Notes under the pieces: generated by a model
Database searches by the model: none
What the model was told of the DNA's origin: nothing
What the model saw: only the letters and a program-made list of their open reading frames with translations
Source of the DNA: Fodinibius salicampi
Lineage (GTDB): Bacteria > Bacteroidota > Rhodothermia > Balneolales > Balneolaceae
Direction of reading: 5' to 3'
Length of the DNA stretch: 64,000 nucleotides
NCBI RefSeq assembly: GCF_039545095.1
Contig: NZ_BAABRS010000002.1
Coordinates: 248,001-312,000, forward strand
Position numbers and translations under genes: made by a program
Shown: positions 28,075 through 36,699 of the stretch, piece after piece
Position numbering within the stretch: the first letter of the stretch is position 1
Layout of the letters: each line of letters starts with the position of its first letter

Positions 28075-28590
28075 ATGGATACCGATACCGAGCTAAAGGA
28101 AAAGAAAAAAGAAATATTTAAAAGGGTTCACGATCGTCTTGCAGGGCAGGGTTTTTCGATCGTTGATCAGGATGAGAATCGGCCGTGGGGCGGATTTTTT
28201 GTTATAGCTGAGGAACAGACCGAAGATTTTATAAACGTTTATTTTACAGATTACTCCAGAGACGAATTAAATATATCCGGCAAGCTAAGTCCCAAGATAT
28301 TAATTGTGGCTCCTGGAAAACGGCTCTCCTGGCAATACCACTACCGGCGTGCAGAAATATGGAAGGTTGTGGATGGCCCCGTAGGGATAATTAAAAGTAA
28401 TACAGATGAACAGGGTGAACTTGAAAGGTATAAATCGGGAGAAGCTGTAACCCTTGAGCAGGAAGAGCGTCATCGTCTGGTGGGACTGGATAACTGGGCG
28501 GTACTGGCTGAGATATGGCAGCATACAGACCCAGAGAACCCTTCGGATGAAGATGATATCGTCCGCCTTCAGGATGATTACGGCAGATAA
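28075..28590 (+). CDS. Cupin phosphomannose-isomerase-like protein
   Basis: 171 residues from ATG 28075; a purine-rich AAAGGAG lies about 14 bases upstream. A single cupin barrel carries the metal ligands in SWQYHYRRAEIWKVVDGPVG and in QEERHRLVGLDNWAVLAEIW. This resembles the C-terminal domain of type-II mannose-6-phosphate isomerase / mannose-1-phosphate guanylyltransferases. The enzyme would supply mannose phosphates for GDP-mannose, which the fcl/gmd genes later in the window consume; this link is an inference. Confidence 0.78.
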   Translation: MDTDTELKEKKKEIFKRVHDRLAGQGFSIVDQDENRPWGGFFVIAEEQTEDFINVYFTDYSRDELNISGKLSPKILIVAPGKRLSWQYHYRRAEIWKVVDGPVGIIKSNTDEQGELERYKSGEAVTLEQEERHRLVGLDNWAVLAEIWQHTDPENPSDEDDIVRLQDDYGR

Positions 28591-28612
28591 GAAAAGCTAT
28601 GTATGATGGTTT

Positions 28613-28692
28613 AAGGTTGGAAAGTTAAATGTTGCAGGTTAGATATGAGGTCGGAAGTTAACTTTCAACCTTTAACCTTCTAACATTCAACT
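28613..28692. terminator. Bidirectional inverted-repeat terminator made of heptamer units
   Basis: This lies between the convergent cupin and ribBA genes. The left arm AAGGTTGGAAAGTTAA is answered by TTAACTTTCAACCTT (28658 on), a near-perfect inverted repeat. The right part runs as degenerate seven-base units (CTTTCAA, CCTTTAA, CATTCAA). It can fold as a long hairpin and probably ends both transcripts. Confidence 0.6.
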
Positions 28693-28695
28693 CCT

Positions 28696-29961
28696 TTAGT
28701 CCTCTTGGACAATACTGTCAAGGAATTTGGGGCTATGCGGGTCCAGTTCGTCCAGCTTAAGCTTATGACCCATCTTGTCGCGCTTGGTCTTGAGATAGCG
28801 AACATTTTCCGGGTAGGCTCCTACTTCTATAGGTACGCGCTCAGTCATTTCAAGGCCGAAACTTTTCAGTCCTACACGTTTAACAGGATTATTGGTCATC
28901 AGGCGCATCTTACAAATATTCAGTGAGCGAAGAATTTGAGCACCCACTCCATAGTCGCGGTGATCGGGTTCAAAGCCCAAAGCCTCGTTAGCCTCCACCG
29001 TATCCATACCCTGTTCCTGGAGCTTATAGGCCTTGAGTTTATTAACCAGTCCGATGCCCCGGCCTTCCTGGTTCATATAGAGGACGACTCCTTTGCCCTC
29101 TTTCTCTACCTTCAGCAGGGCCTGATGCAGCTGTTCACCACAATCGCAGCGCTTGGATCCGAAAATGTCCCCGGTCATACAGGAAGAGTGTACCCGTACC
29201 AGCACCGGCTCGTCCTCCGTCCATTCCCCCTTGGCCAGTGCCAGGTGATGGTCGCCGGTCAGGCGTTCCTGGAAAGCATGAAGGGTAAACTCTCCGTAGA
29301 TGGTTGGCAGATTAACATCCACCACCTTGCGCACAAGAGATTCATTCTTCATGCGATAAGAGATCAGATCCTTAATATTAATGAGTTTCATATTGAACTC
29401 ATCAGCAATTTCAGCAAGATCCGGCAGGCGCGCCATGGCGCCGTTATCTTTCATGATCTCACAGATAATGCCGGCAGGCTTTAATCCCGCGAGCTGAGCC
29501 AGATCGATGGACGCTTCCGTATGTCCGGCGCGGCGAAGCACCCCGCCTTCCACCCCGATGAGCGGGAATACATGTCCCGGCCTGCGGAAAGCATCGGGAT
29601 CGGCATTATCTTTAATAAGTTCATTAATGGTGTTGGCGCGGTCGGCTGCCGAAATACCCGTAGTGGTGAGTTCCCGGTGATCCACGGAGACGGTAAAGGC
29701 AGCTTCATCGGGATCTGCCCCCTCACTTACCATATAGTCGAGATTCAGGGAATATGCCTTTTCGCGCTTGATAGGCACGCAAATAAGTCCGCGCCCGTAT
29801 TTGGCCATCAGGTTGATAGCCTCGGGCGTAACTTTTTCAGCCGCCATCACAAAGTCGCCTTCGTTTTCACGGTCTTCGTCATCTGCGACGATAACCATGC
29901 GGCCCTGTTTTATGTCTTCGATAGCCGATTCAATGCTATCGAATGTAATATCACCGGACAT
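28696..29961 (-). CDS. ribBA: Bifunctional DHBP synthase / GTP cyclohydrolase II
   Basis: 421 residues with ATG at 29961. The N-terminal domain (about 1-200) is 3,4-dihydroxy-2-butanone-4-phosphate synthase: VIVADDEDRENEGDFVMAAE, TTGISAADRANTI, RRPGHVFPLIG and GHTEASIDLAQLAG. The C-terminal domain (about 205-400) is GTP cyclohydrolase II, with the zinc cysteines in SSCMTGDIFGSKRCDCGEQL and the sequence LYMNQEGRGIGL. The two halves start the two arms of riboflavin synthesis. It follows yajC by 16 bases on the same strand. No FMN riboswitch is visible upstream. Confidence 0.97.
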   Translation of the reverse strand: MSGDITFDSIESAIEDIKQGRMVIVADDEDRENEGDFVMAAEKVTPEAINLMAKYGRGLICVPIKREKAYSLNLDYMVSEGADPDEAAFTVSVDHRELTTTGISAADRANTINELIKDNADPDAFRRPGHVFPLIGVEGGVLRRAGHTEASIDLAQLAGLKPAGIICEIMKDNGAMARLPDLAEIADEFNMKLINIKDLISYRMKNESLVRKVVDVNLPTIYGEFTLHAFQERLTGDHHLALAKGEWTEDEPVLVRVHSSCMTGDIFGSKRCDCGEQLHQALLKVEKEGKGVVLYMNQEGRGIGLVNKLKAYKLQEQGMDTVEANEALGFEPDHRDYGVGAQILRSLNICKMRLMTNNPVKRVGLKSFGLEMTERVPIEVGAYPENVRYLKTKRDKMGHKLKLDELDPHSPKFLDSIVQED

Positions 29962-29977
29962 AGCCTGAATATTTAAC

Positions 29978-30286
29978 TTAGTCGTTTTGATTGGGATTGA
30001 CGTCGGTTATGGCACTCTTTCTAAAACGTGCCTTGACGCCATTATCGATTTCCGCTAATACGGTGTCATCATCAACAGTTTTTACCTTGGCAATCATTCC
30101 GCCGGAGGTGACGATTTTATCGCCTTTTTCGAGATTATCCACCATCTTTTTAATCTCTTTCTGGCGCTGGCTCTGTGGACGAATGATAAAAAAGTAAAAG
30201 ATAAGAAAAATAGCTCCCAGGAAGATCAGGTTCATCCATCCGGCCTGATCGGGGTTTCCCATCAGAAAAAAGGCTGCGTTCATCAT
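29978..30286 (-). CDS. yajC: Preprotein translocase subunit YajC
   Basis: 102 residues; ATG at 30286 with a second ATG directly after. One membrane helix (LIFLGAIFLIFYFFII) is followed by RPQSQRQKEIKKMVDNLEKG and DKIVTSGGMIAKVKTVDDDT, the classic YajC signature. It associates with SecDF in the inner membrane. The first 20 residues before the helix are a short periplasmic tail. It is in an operon with ribBA, an unusual but simple pairing. Confidence 0.95.
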   Translation of the reverse strand: MMNAAFFLMGNPDQAGWMNLIFLGAIFLIFYFFIIRPQSQRQKEIKKMVDNLEKGDKIVTSGGMIAKVKTVDDDTVLAEIDNGVKARFRKSAITDVNPNQND

Positions 30287-30372
30287 GAAATATCAGTTTG
30301 TTTAGCATCATTAAATTTAAGCTTCTAAAGATACCATTTTTGCAGCCATGCTCCAATTTGATCTCTATAGTT

Positions 30373-30410
30373 CGGATGGCGGATGGCAGATAGCGGATAT
30401 CGGATAGCAG
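30373..30410. repeat. Heptanucleotide array (RGATDGC type)
   Basis: Five to six seven-base units in perfect register: GGATGGC, GGATGGC, AGATAGC, GGATATC, GGATAGC. The same unit builds a longer array at 34380-34490. It lies about 85 bases upstream of the yajC start. No coding function is seen. Confidence 0.75.
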
Positions 30411-30510
30411 GTTCAGGAGTTCACAACTTGGACCAGTTATTAGTGTTTTTTTCTTACTTGTGGGAAGGGATGGATCAAAAAAGAAGGAGTTGCTCCTTTT
30501 ATTACTTGCC

Positions 30511-30547
30511 CGCGGGAATGAATTCCCGCGCTAGTGATAGGTCGACT
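30511..30547. repeat. GAATTC-core palindrome, copy 1
   Basis: The 20-base sequence CGCGGGAATGAATTCCCGCG has 9-bp arms around GA. Together with the following CTAGTGATAGGTCGA it forms a 37-base unit repeated at 31021 with two changes. It sits just upstream of composite repeat copy C. Confidence 0.75.
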
Positions 30548-30945
30548 TAGTTCTCTGTCCTACCTATCCGGATGCCCGACTTTTCAAGGTCGGGATATTT
30601 TAAACCCAATTGAAAGTGACAAAGCCCACCCCGGACCATTTCTGTGTGACGAAGGGCGGGCGGTAGCCGTAATCAACGATAATGAACGTAGTCCGCACCG
30701 AGGAGATAAATGGTCCCAGCGTTTTTACGAGCCTTTTGGGGCAATGCCAAAAGGCGGAAAAGAACATAGGGTAATACTTTTTTGGATGATCAAACAACTC
30801 CCCGGCGATGAAAATGTTGCTGCCGTTTAGGGGCCTACGTTAAAATCATTTAAAACTCCTCCCTGCCGGTCGTCAGACAAAAATGATTTTTTACCACTAA
30901 AACCCCTGCACTTTTACCAGCAACATATTCAAAGGCCGGTATTGG
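30548..30945 (+). repeat. Composite intergenic repeat, copy C (most complete)
   Basis: Modules in order: CCCGAC/GTCGGG hairpin (30572-30594); TGAAAGTGACAAAGCCCACC (30611 on); the 84-bp hairpin with arms GGACCATTT (30633-30641) and AAATGGTCC (30708-30716) and an inner stem GGGCGG pairing CCGC-A-CC; a CCTTTTGG/CCAAAAGG hairpin (30732-30739, 30747-30754); then the nested module ATGTTGCTG/CAGCAACAT (30814-30822, 30918-30926) containing AGGGG/CCCCT and AAAATCATTT/AAATGATTTT (30842-30851, 30881-30890). No credible protein is encoded in the gap 30287-31497. Confidence 0.8.
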
Positions 30946-31020
30946 GGAGTTCCTCCCTGAAGAAGGAGGGCAGGAGGATTGAAAAGTTAATCGGATATGG
31001 ATATGCTTGTTAATAAGTAG

Positions 31021-31210
31021 CGCGGGAATGAATTCCCGCGCCAGTGATAGATCGATTACCCAAATAAAGGCCGTTCTCCGTCTTCACCTGCCCGGATATC
31101 TGATTTTACAAGGCCAGAAATTAAAGTCCCCCTCCTTTGGCATGGTCTTTTTGTGCCATTTTTGGCGATCCAAAAGTGGGAGAGTAAAATGATAAAAGGC
31201 GAAAGAGAAC
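31021..31210 (+). repeat. GAATTC palindrome copy 2 plus truncated composite repeat, copy D
   Basis: The palindrome CGCGGGAATGAATTCCCGCG returns at 31021-31040, exactly 510 bases after the first. It is followed by CCCGGATATCTGATTTTACA, a drifted form of the GACTTTTCAAGGCCGG module, then GTCCCCCTCCTTTGGCATGG and a TTTTTGGCGATCCAAAAG hairpin, and ends with AAAAGGCGAAAGAGAAC. The 84-bp hairpin is missing from this copy. Short reading frames across it are not genes. Confidence 0.6.
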
Positions 31211-31461
31211 AAGAGCATATCCTGGGCTGGAAGAGTTTTTTAGAATTTTCCACTGTCTTGATTCCATTTTTCGTTAATAGAAAGGAAGGAAGATATTTTG
31301 GTATTTCTATTTACTATCATGATTCAAAAACCTGGAAGGTCTGGCTATGAAAAAATCTAAAAAAGACATGCGAAATTTTTATATTAGCCGTCGTAGCTTA
31401 AACTGCGAAATATAAAATCTGGCAAATAACGACATAAGAATTGTATGCGGCAGGCTACATG

Positions 31462-31493
31462 TAAGGTTAAGGTTGAGGGTTAAGGTTGAGAGG
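31462..31493 (+). repeat. Heptamer array left of four-helix-bundle gene
   Basis: Units of the form GGTTAAG, GTTGAGG, GTTAAGG, TTGAGAG run up to five bases before the ATG. The opposite-sense array lies just after the gene (31850-31918), so the gene is bracketed by inverted arrays. Confidence 0.65.
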
Positions 31494-31497
31494 CGCA

Positions 31498-31851
31498 ATG
31501 GTTAAAAGTTTTCGTGATATGAACGTTTGGCAGAAAGCCAATGAATTGTCCTATAAGGTATTTGAGTTGACTAAGCTACTCCCTCGATCTGAAGACTACG
31601 GATTGACCTCCCAGATAAGACGATCAGCAAATAGTATTGCGGCAAATATTGCTGAAGGTTTTGGTCGCAATACTCGGAAAGACAAAAGAAATTTTTATAT
31701 TGTCGCTCGCGGTTCTGCCTTTGAAACACAGAGCCACTTGCTGTATGGACAGAAAGTAAAATATTTTGATGAACAAATAGTTGATAAGCTTATTGAAGCG
31801 TATGACGACTTGTTCCATCAACTGAATAAGATTATGAAAAGTTTAGGTTGA
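31498..31851 (+). CDS. Four-helix-bundle protein (S23/IVS family)
   Basis: 117 residues from ATG 31498. The sequence has the family pattern DMNVWQKANELSYKVFELTK, YGLTSQIRRSANSIAANIAE and GFGRNTRKDKRNFYIVARGS, ending in a helix with LFHQLNKIMKSL. These small proteins form pentameric four-helix bundles related to the Avd accessory protein of diversity-generating retroelements and to proteins encoded in 23S rRNA insertions; their function here is unknown. There is no reverse transcriptase nearby. The gene stands alone in a repeat-rich gap and is bracketed by inverted heptamer arrays. A decayed second copy with similar flanks lies at 37677-38052. Confidence 0.88.
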   Translation: MVKSFRDMNVWQKANELSYKVFELTKLLPRSEDYGLTSQIRRSANSIAANIAEGFGRNTRKDKRNFYIVARGSAFETQSHLLYGQKVKYFDEQIVDKLIEAYDDLFHQLNKIMKSLG

Positions 31852-31918
31852 GGGCTAAGGTTTAGGTTACGTGTTAAGGTTAAGAAAACCTCTCAACCTC
31901 AGCCTTAACCTTAATCCT
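31850..31918 (-). repeat. Heptamer array right of four-helix-bundle gene
   Basis: It begins with GGTTGAGGGCTAAGG and then turns into the opposite sense: CCTCTCAACCTCAGCC and TTAACCTTAATCC (31889 on). The second half is the inverted partner of the array at 31462-31493. The hairpin formed near the stop could terminate transcription. Confidence 0.6.
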
Positions 31919-31983
31919 GGATACAATTGAGATATGTTTAAATAATTAGAAATTAGAATACGAATTACTAATACAGATCAGCG

Positions 31984-33189
31984 CTGAGTACAGAAGACCC
32001 AAATAACGAACATCACAAACCCGGGAAAGGGCACCAACCCCAAAACCCACCTCCACAGGGATATTACGGTGGACCTCCTGAATACGACTACCAGCCCATT
32101 GAGGAAGACGAGATTGATCTTATAGAGCTCTTCCAGACATTCTGGAGCAAGCGCATGCTTATTGCCAAAATTACCGGGGGCTTCCTGGTACTAGGGCTGC
32201 TTATCGCTCTTTTTAGTCCGGTGGAATACTCCACCAGTGCTACCCTGATGCCGGAAAGTGAATCTGCGCAGGGACGAGCGGGCGGACTTTTGCAACAGTA
32301 CGGTGGGATGCTGGGAATTAGCGGGGGGGGGAATATGATGAATGAGAGTATACCCCCTTCTCTTTACCCCGATATTTTGGAGAGTATCCCCTACCAGGTA
32401 GAGCTGATGAATAAACCGGTCACTTTTTCGGAATATGATACTACGGTAACGCCCCACGTATTTTTTAGTGAAATTTACGAACCTTTTTCTTTAATAGGAT
32501 TTATCAAAGGCTATACGATTGGTTTGCCGGGTAAAATAATAGGGTTGTTTAGCTCTTCCGATGAGGACCAAGAGGAAGAAGTAATCACCGAAGTGGATCG
32601 TGACTCGGTGTTACATATCAGTAAGCGTCAGCTGAGTACGGCGAATAAATTGAAAAGCAGATTGACGGTTAATAGTGAGGGTAATACGATTACGATAAAC
32701 TCTGAATTTCCTGATCCCCAGGCTGCAGCTGAAATAGCTCAAAATGGTATCGTATTATTAAAAGAATATGTGCGGGAATACCGTACGCAGAAGGCCAAGG
32801 AAGATCTGAAATATATAGAAGAACAGTTGGCAAGTGCCCGGGAACGGTTTGAAAAAATCCAGCAAAAACGAGCGGAATTTCGGGACAGTAATGTAAACCT
32901 GGCAACGGCCAAGGCCCAAACCCGGGAACAGGAACTACAGTCGCAGTACAACCTCGCTTTTGAAATTTATAACTCCCTGAGCCAGCGTCGGGAGCAGGCC
33001 CGCCTGCAGGTACAGGAGCAGACGCCGGTCTTTTCTATACTGCAGCCGGTGAGTGTGCCCCATAGCAACAGTGCCCCCAACAGAATGTTAATTTTGGTTG
33101 TTTCCGGAATGCTGGGAGGCATCATCGCTTTGGGATGGGTACTGGTGCAGAGCTGGTGGGAGAGTGAGAAGAGTAGGTTTAGTAGTTGA
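31984..33189 (+). CDS. Wzz-type polysaccharide chain-length determinant
   Basis: About 401 residues. The frame is open from 31972 with no ATG, GTG or TTG before residue 58, so the best start is CTG at 31984 (reading MSTEDPNNEHH). The first 45 residues are polar and rich in Pro, His and Gln (QNPPPQGYYGGPPEYDYQP). Next is the Wzz motif EDEIDLIELFQTFWSKRM, a membrane helix, a periplasmic coiled-coil region (ERFEKIQQKRAEFRDSNVNL) and a second helix (ILVVSGMLGGIIALGWVLV). Such proteins set glycan chain length with a Wzy polymerase. No tyrosine-kinase domain is attached. It opens the surface-glycan locus. Confidence 0.88.
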   Translation: MSTEDPNNEHHKPGKGHQPQNPPPQGYYGGPPEYDYQPIEEDEIDLIELFQTFWSKRMLIAKITGGFLVLGLLIALFSPVEYSTSATLMPESESAQGRAGGLLQQYGGMLGISGGGNMMNESIPPSLYPDILESIPYQVELMNKPVTFSEYDTTVTPHVFFSEIYEPFSLIGFIKGYTIGLPGKIIGLFSSSDEDQEEEVITEVDRDSVLHISKRQLSTANKLKSRLTVNSEGNTITINSEFPDPQAAAEIAQNGIVLLKEYVREYRTQKAKEDLKYIEEQLASARERFEKIQQKRAEFRDSNVNLATAKAQTREQELQSQYNLAFEIYNSLSQRREQARLQVQEQTPVFSILQPVSVPHSNSAPNRMLILVVSGMLGGIIALGWVLVQSWWESEKSRFSS

Positions 33190-33205
33190 GGAATACAAGA
33201 TGAAG

Positions 33206-33241
33206 GCTGAAAGTTCAAAGCTTAAATTTTTTACTTTCAGC
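33206..33241 (+). terminator. Hairpin after the wzz-like gene
   Basis: The arms GCTGAAAGT (33206-33214) and ACTTTCAGC (33233-33241) pair perfectly around an AT-rich loop; a second partial copy CTTTCAGC follows. There is no long T run after it, so it may only slow transcription. Confidence 0.45.
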
Positions 33242-33385
33242 TTTCAGCATTGAGCTTTCAACTATACAAATATTGAATCGCTTACATAAGGCAACGAAAT
33301 AACTGTTTAATCGTTGAATTGTTATCTATTGAGGATAAACATTTCAACAGTTCAATGTTTCAACAAAATCAAAAACAAAAAGTCA

Positions 33386-34369
33386 TTGAAAGGCAATAAC
33401 AACGAAACAAGCAATTCATCAAGAACAACGCTCGTCACCGGAGGTGCGGGGTTCATCGGTAGCCATTTAGTTGACCGGCTGCTAGAACAGGGAGATAAAG
33501 TTATAACGATTGACAACTTCGATCCTTTTTACGATCGGTCCATCAAAGAGAGTAACATCGCGGAACACCGGAAGCATGACAACTACCGGCTGATAGAAGC
33601 AGATATCCGGGATCTTGATGCCCTTCTCAAAGAAATTACCGAAGATGAAGATATTGATGTAATCGTACACCTGGCGGCCAAGGCGGGCGTGCGGCCCTCA
33701 GTCGAAGACCCGGTGGGATTCCAGGACGTGAACGTGATGGGCACCCAGAATATGCTGGAGCTGGCCCGGGAAAAAGAAGTGAAACAGTTTGTGTTCGCCT
33801 CTTCCAGCAGCGTATACGGCACCAACGATAACGTACCGTGGGCGGAAGATGACCATGTGCTGAAGCCCATCAGTCCCTATGCCAGCACCAAGGTAAGCGG
33901 AGAGCTTATGGGGCATGTATACAGCGAGCTCTATGACATGCGGTTTTTGGCGCTGCGCTTTTTTACCGTATATGGACCGCGACAGCGGCCGGACCTGGCC
34001 ATCCATAAGTTCCTGCGCCTGATGAGTGATGGCGAGCAGATCACCCTGTATGGGGACGGCAGCAGCCGTCGCGACTATACTTATATCGACGATATCATTG
34101 ACGGGGTAATGGCGGCTATTGACTATAGTGACAGCAAGTATGAGATCATTAACCTCGGCAATAACCGGACGGTACAGCTGCTGGAGCTGGTAGAGGCCAT
34201 TGAAGAAGCCTCCGGTATTGAACCCAACAGAACCTTCGGACCAAAGGTGCCGGGCGATGTACACCAGACCTGGGCAGATGTGAGCAAGGCCAAAGAGTTA
34301 TTGGGATATCAGCCGGATTACGACCTGGAACGGGGACTTCGCAATTTTGTAGAGTGGTATAGGGGATAA
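33386..34369 (+). CDS. UDP-sugar epimerase (UDP-glucuronate 4-epimerase-like SDR)
   Basis: 327 residues using TTG 33386; the frame runs further upstream only through TTCAAC-type repeat sequence that is unlikely to be coding. The Rossmann motif is TLVTGGAGFIGSHLVDRLLE. The catalytic set is SSSSVYG and PYASTKVSGELMGH (Tyr-x-x-x-Lys). FFTVYGPRQRPDLAIHKFLR and the closing NFVEWYRG are typical of the UDP-glucuronate/galacturonate 4-epimerase branch. It would supply an activated uronic acid or hexose to the glycan. It follows the wzz-like gene and is isolated by repeats on its right side. Confidence 0.87.
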   Translation: MKGNNNETSNSSRTTLVTGGAGFIGSHLVDRLLEQGDKVITIDNFDPFYDRSIKESNIAEHRKHDNYRLIEADIRDLDALLKEITEDEDIDVIVHLAAKAGVRPSVEDPVGFQDVNVMGTQNMLELAREKEVKQFVFASSSSVYGTNDNVPWAEDDHVLKPISPYASTKVSGELMGHVYSELYDMRFLALRFFTVYGPRQRPDLAIHKFLRLMSDGEQITLYGDGSSRRDYTYIDDIIDGVMAAIDYSDSKYEIINLGNNRTVQLLELVEAIEEASGIEPNRTFGPKVPGDVHQTWADVSKAKELLGYQPDYDLERGLRNFVEWYRG

Positions 34370-34379
34370 AGGTTAAATG

Positions 34380-34490
34380 TTGTTGGCGGATAGCGGATGG
34401 CAGATATCGGATAGCGGATAACAGAAGGCGGATGGCGGATTTAGGATCCCAGATTTTAGATTGCGGATCCCAGGTGTTGGTCGTTAGTGG
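34380..34490. repeat. Long heptanucleotide array
   Basis: About a dozen seven-base units in nearly perfect register, for example GGATAGC, GGATGGC, AGATATC, GGATAGC, GGATAAC, AGAAGGC, GGATGGC, then drifting to GGATCCC, AGATTTT, AGATTGC. The consensus is RGATNNC. It begins directly after the epimerase stop. Similar units occur at 30373-30410, 60377-60405 and about 62008-62040. Confidence 0.8.
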
Positions 34491-34608
34491 TCTATCGTCC
34501 ACCGCCGGATATTTTAATTGTAACCAGCGCCTGTCATCGTGAAGGAGCGTATAGAGCGACTGCGACGATCTTCCGGAAATAAGAGTCCTGCTTTCAAGGA
34601 TCCTGGCT

Positions 34609-34725
34609 TTAAGGTTCCCATTCTTTTTAGAAATCCGAATCATTCCCCTCTGGAGAGGGCCTGCGACGTAGCGCTAGCGTACTGTTGGTGGGCTTCCGCG
34701 GGTTTTGCGGAAGCTCGGGGTATGT
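34609..34725 (+). repeat. ~110-bp direct repeat, copy 1
   Basis: The stretch GGAGAGGGCCTGCGACGTAG, continuing through GCGCTAGCGTACTGTTGGTG to GGCTTCCGCGGG, is almost identical to 61948-62010. The match extends leftward more loosely through TTCCCATTCTTTT. The two copies bracket 27 kb of glycan genes in the same orientation. Confidence 0.75.
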
Positions 34726-34789
34726 AAAAGTTCTGAAGTCGTTATTGAGTGTTACTTTTTAAGGATGTGATTTAAATTACAGCTCCGAC

Positions 34790-35300
34790 CATAAAGTCCC
34801 CCTTTTGGCAGGGCCGTTGAAAAGTCGTTGCATGTGAACCGAAGGGGGCTTTGGGGGATGATAAGTCAATATTTTTTTTATAGGGAATAGTTCCATTGTT
34901 CCTTTTTGTGTGGACAAAAACGAACCCAAAAAACCACCGGCTGAGAAAACTCAGTCATCAGGTTCCGCCGGGGCTGCGAAAAATAATTTAAAACTCGTCG
35001 CAAGGCTCCTCAAACAAAAATTATTTTTAATCCTCCGCCCCGTCTCCACCTACCTGGATGCCTGACTTTTCAAGGCCGGATTTCTAAGCCCTGTTAGGTT
35101 TTGGAACCCTGATAGGTCTCTTTGCCTTTTTCAGGCCGATTCTATTAAAAGTGACAAACCTCACCCGGATCATTTCTGTCTGACGAGGGGCGGGCGATGA
35201 CAGAAATCAACGTTGAAGACCGTAGTCCGCACCGAGGAGTTAAATGGTCCTTGGCTTTTTAGGAGCCTTTTGTGCCAATTCAACATACGAGGCGGAAAAG
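34790..35300 (+). repeat. Composite intergenic repeat, copy E
   Basis: A CCCCCTT/AAGGGGG hairpin lies at 34798-34804 and 34842-34848. A GGCTGAG-AAAA-CTCAGTC stem (34939 on) keeps pairing by a wobble. AAAAATAATTT (34979-34989) pairs with AAATTATTTTT (35018-35028). The 84-bp hairpin is at 35167-35250, with arm GGATCATTT against AAATGGTCC (one G-T wobble) and inner stem GGGCGG/CCGC-A-CC. The CCTTTTG hairpin is broken here. The gap 34370-35664 holds no real gene; 35300-35664 is AT-rich and shows nothing recognisable apart from a repeated TATAGTAAGGACA phrase. Confidence 0.78.
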
Positions 35301-35664
35301 AATAAAGGGATACGGTTTGTGTAAAAAATAGATCTTTGGAAAAGCCCTGTTGGAATATTTCACTGTTTACACCCCAAAAGTGGTATATAAAATGCCAAAA
35401 GTGTCCAAGTCAATTTTTATAGTAAGGACAGGAACTATGTCCTAATAAGGAACAATGACCATGTTATAGTAAGGACAATCTCTCTGCTAAAGTATTACAG
35501 TCTGTTTGCAATAGTAATGGCAGGCACTTTCTCATACAAGACTCTATAAAATTTTCTAAAACAGAATTATTACTGACAAATTAAGGATTTTAGCCGTTGA
35601 AATGTTAAGTTTGGACTCTTCTGCTAAATAAATAAAGAATTTAAACGACTAAAATAATATATCA

Positions 35665-36654
35665 TTGAGTAGCGGGAAAGGACAAGCGACATTAACATTA
35701 AACAAGGATGCAAAAATTTATATCGCCGGTCATCGTGGTATGGTGGGGTCTGCCGTAAAGCGCAAGCTCGAAGCCGAAGGTTTTAATAACCTGGTTTGCA
35801 GAAACAGTTCGGAACTCGACCTGCGTAATCAACAGGCGGTACAATCATTTTTTGAAAAGGAGCAGCCTGATGTAGTCATAGATGCCGCGGCACGGGTAGG
35901 CGGTATCATGGCCAATAATGAATATCCCTGGCAATTTTTGTATGAAAACCTAGAGATACAGAACAATATTATTGCTGCTGCTCACCAGCAGGAAGTGGAT
36001 AAGCTGATATTCCTGGGCAGCTCCTGTATTTATCCCAAGCATGCCGATCAGCCGATGAATGAAGAAGCCCTGCTCACCGGATCCCTGGAGCCGACCAACC
36101 AATGGTATGCCATTGCCAAGATTGCAGGAGTAAAGATGGTAGATGCTTTGAGGCGACAGTACGACCGGAATTATGTATCGCTTATGCCGACAAATTTGTA
36201 CGGCCCCAATGACAATTTTGATCTGGAAACCTCCCACGTGCTCCCGGCTATGATCCGAAAGTTTCATGAAGCCAGGATTAACGGACATACTCCTGTGCCT
36301 CTGTGGGGGACCGGCTCACCCATGCGCGAGTTCCTGCATGTGGATGATGTGGCCGATGCGGTCTTTTTTGCCCTGAATCACGAAATGGAGCATGACCTTT
36401 ATAATGTAGGAACGGGCAAGGATATCACTATTAAAGACCTGGCCCTGCTTATACAGGATATTACCGGACATGAGGGCGACATTAACTGGGATACGTCAAA
36501 ACCAGATGGCACGCCCCGCAAGCTGATGGATGTCAGTCGTATGAGGGAAGCCGGGTGGACCTATAATATTGAGCTGGAAGAGGGAATCAGGGCGACCTAC
36601 GAATGGTTTAAAGATCATTATGATGAGATAAAGGAAGTGAAGGTCAAGGACTGA
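35665..36654 (+). CDS. fcl: GDP-L-fucose synthase
   Basis: 329 residues from a TTG start at 35665. The NADP motif is IYIAGHRGMVGSAVKRKLEA. Family marks are VVIDAAARVGGIMANNEYPW, FLGSSCIYPKHADQPMNEEA and the catalytic YAIAKIAGVKM, then MPTNLYGPNDNFD and the C-terminal EEGIRATYEWFKDHY. It performs epimerisation and reduction of GDP-4-keto-6-deoxymannose to GDP-L-fucose. Its partner gmd lies 1.5 kb downstream, separated by a composite repeat and a dead four-helix-bundle gene, so the usual operon has been split. Confidence 0.95.
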   Translation: MSSGKGQATLTLNKDAKIYIAGHRGMVGSAVKRKLEAEGFNNLVCRNSSELDLRNQQAVQSFFEKEQPDVVIDAAARVGGIMANNEYPWQFLYENLEIQNNIIAAAHQQEVDKLIFLGSSCIYPKHADQPMNEEALLTGSLEPTNQWYAIAKIAGVKMVDALRRQYDRNYVSLMPTNLYGPNDNFDLETSHVLPAMIRKFHEARINGHTPVPLWGTGSPMREFLHVDDVADAVFFALNHEMEHDLYNVGTGKDITIKDLALLIQDITGHEGDINWDTSKPDGTPRKLMDVSRMREAGWTYNIELEEGIRATYEWFKDHYDEIKEVKVKD

Positions 36655-36699
36655 TCTATATATATATCTTTTTGAGATGAGTAAGGGTGGTGTTCATTT

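Noticed and set aside
28696-30286. FMN riboswitch upstream of ribBA
   Set aside because: ribBA lies 16 bases after yajC, and the leader of yajC shows no conserved RFN element.
30373-30410. CRISPR array
   Set aside because: The repeated unit is seven bases without spacers; no cas genes are present in the window.
30534-30830. A 98-residue open frame on + and a matching one on -
   Set aside because: It lies fully inside composite repeat C; the same peptide-like pieces appear in other copies only because the DNA is repeated, with stops in most copies.
31498-31851. Diversity-generating retroelement accessory gene (avd)
   Set aside because: The protein is Avd-like in fold, but there is no reverse transcriptase, template repeat or variable repeat nearby.
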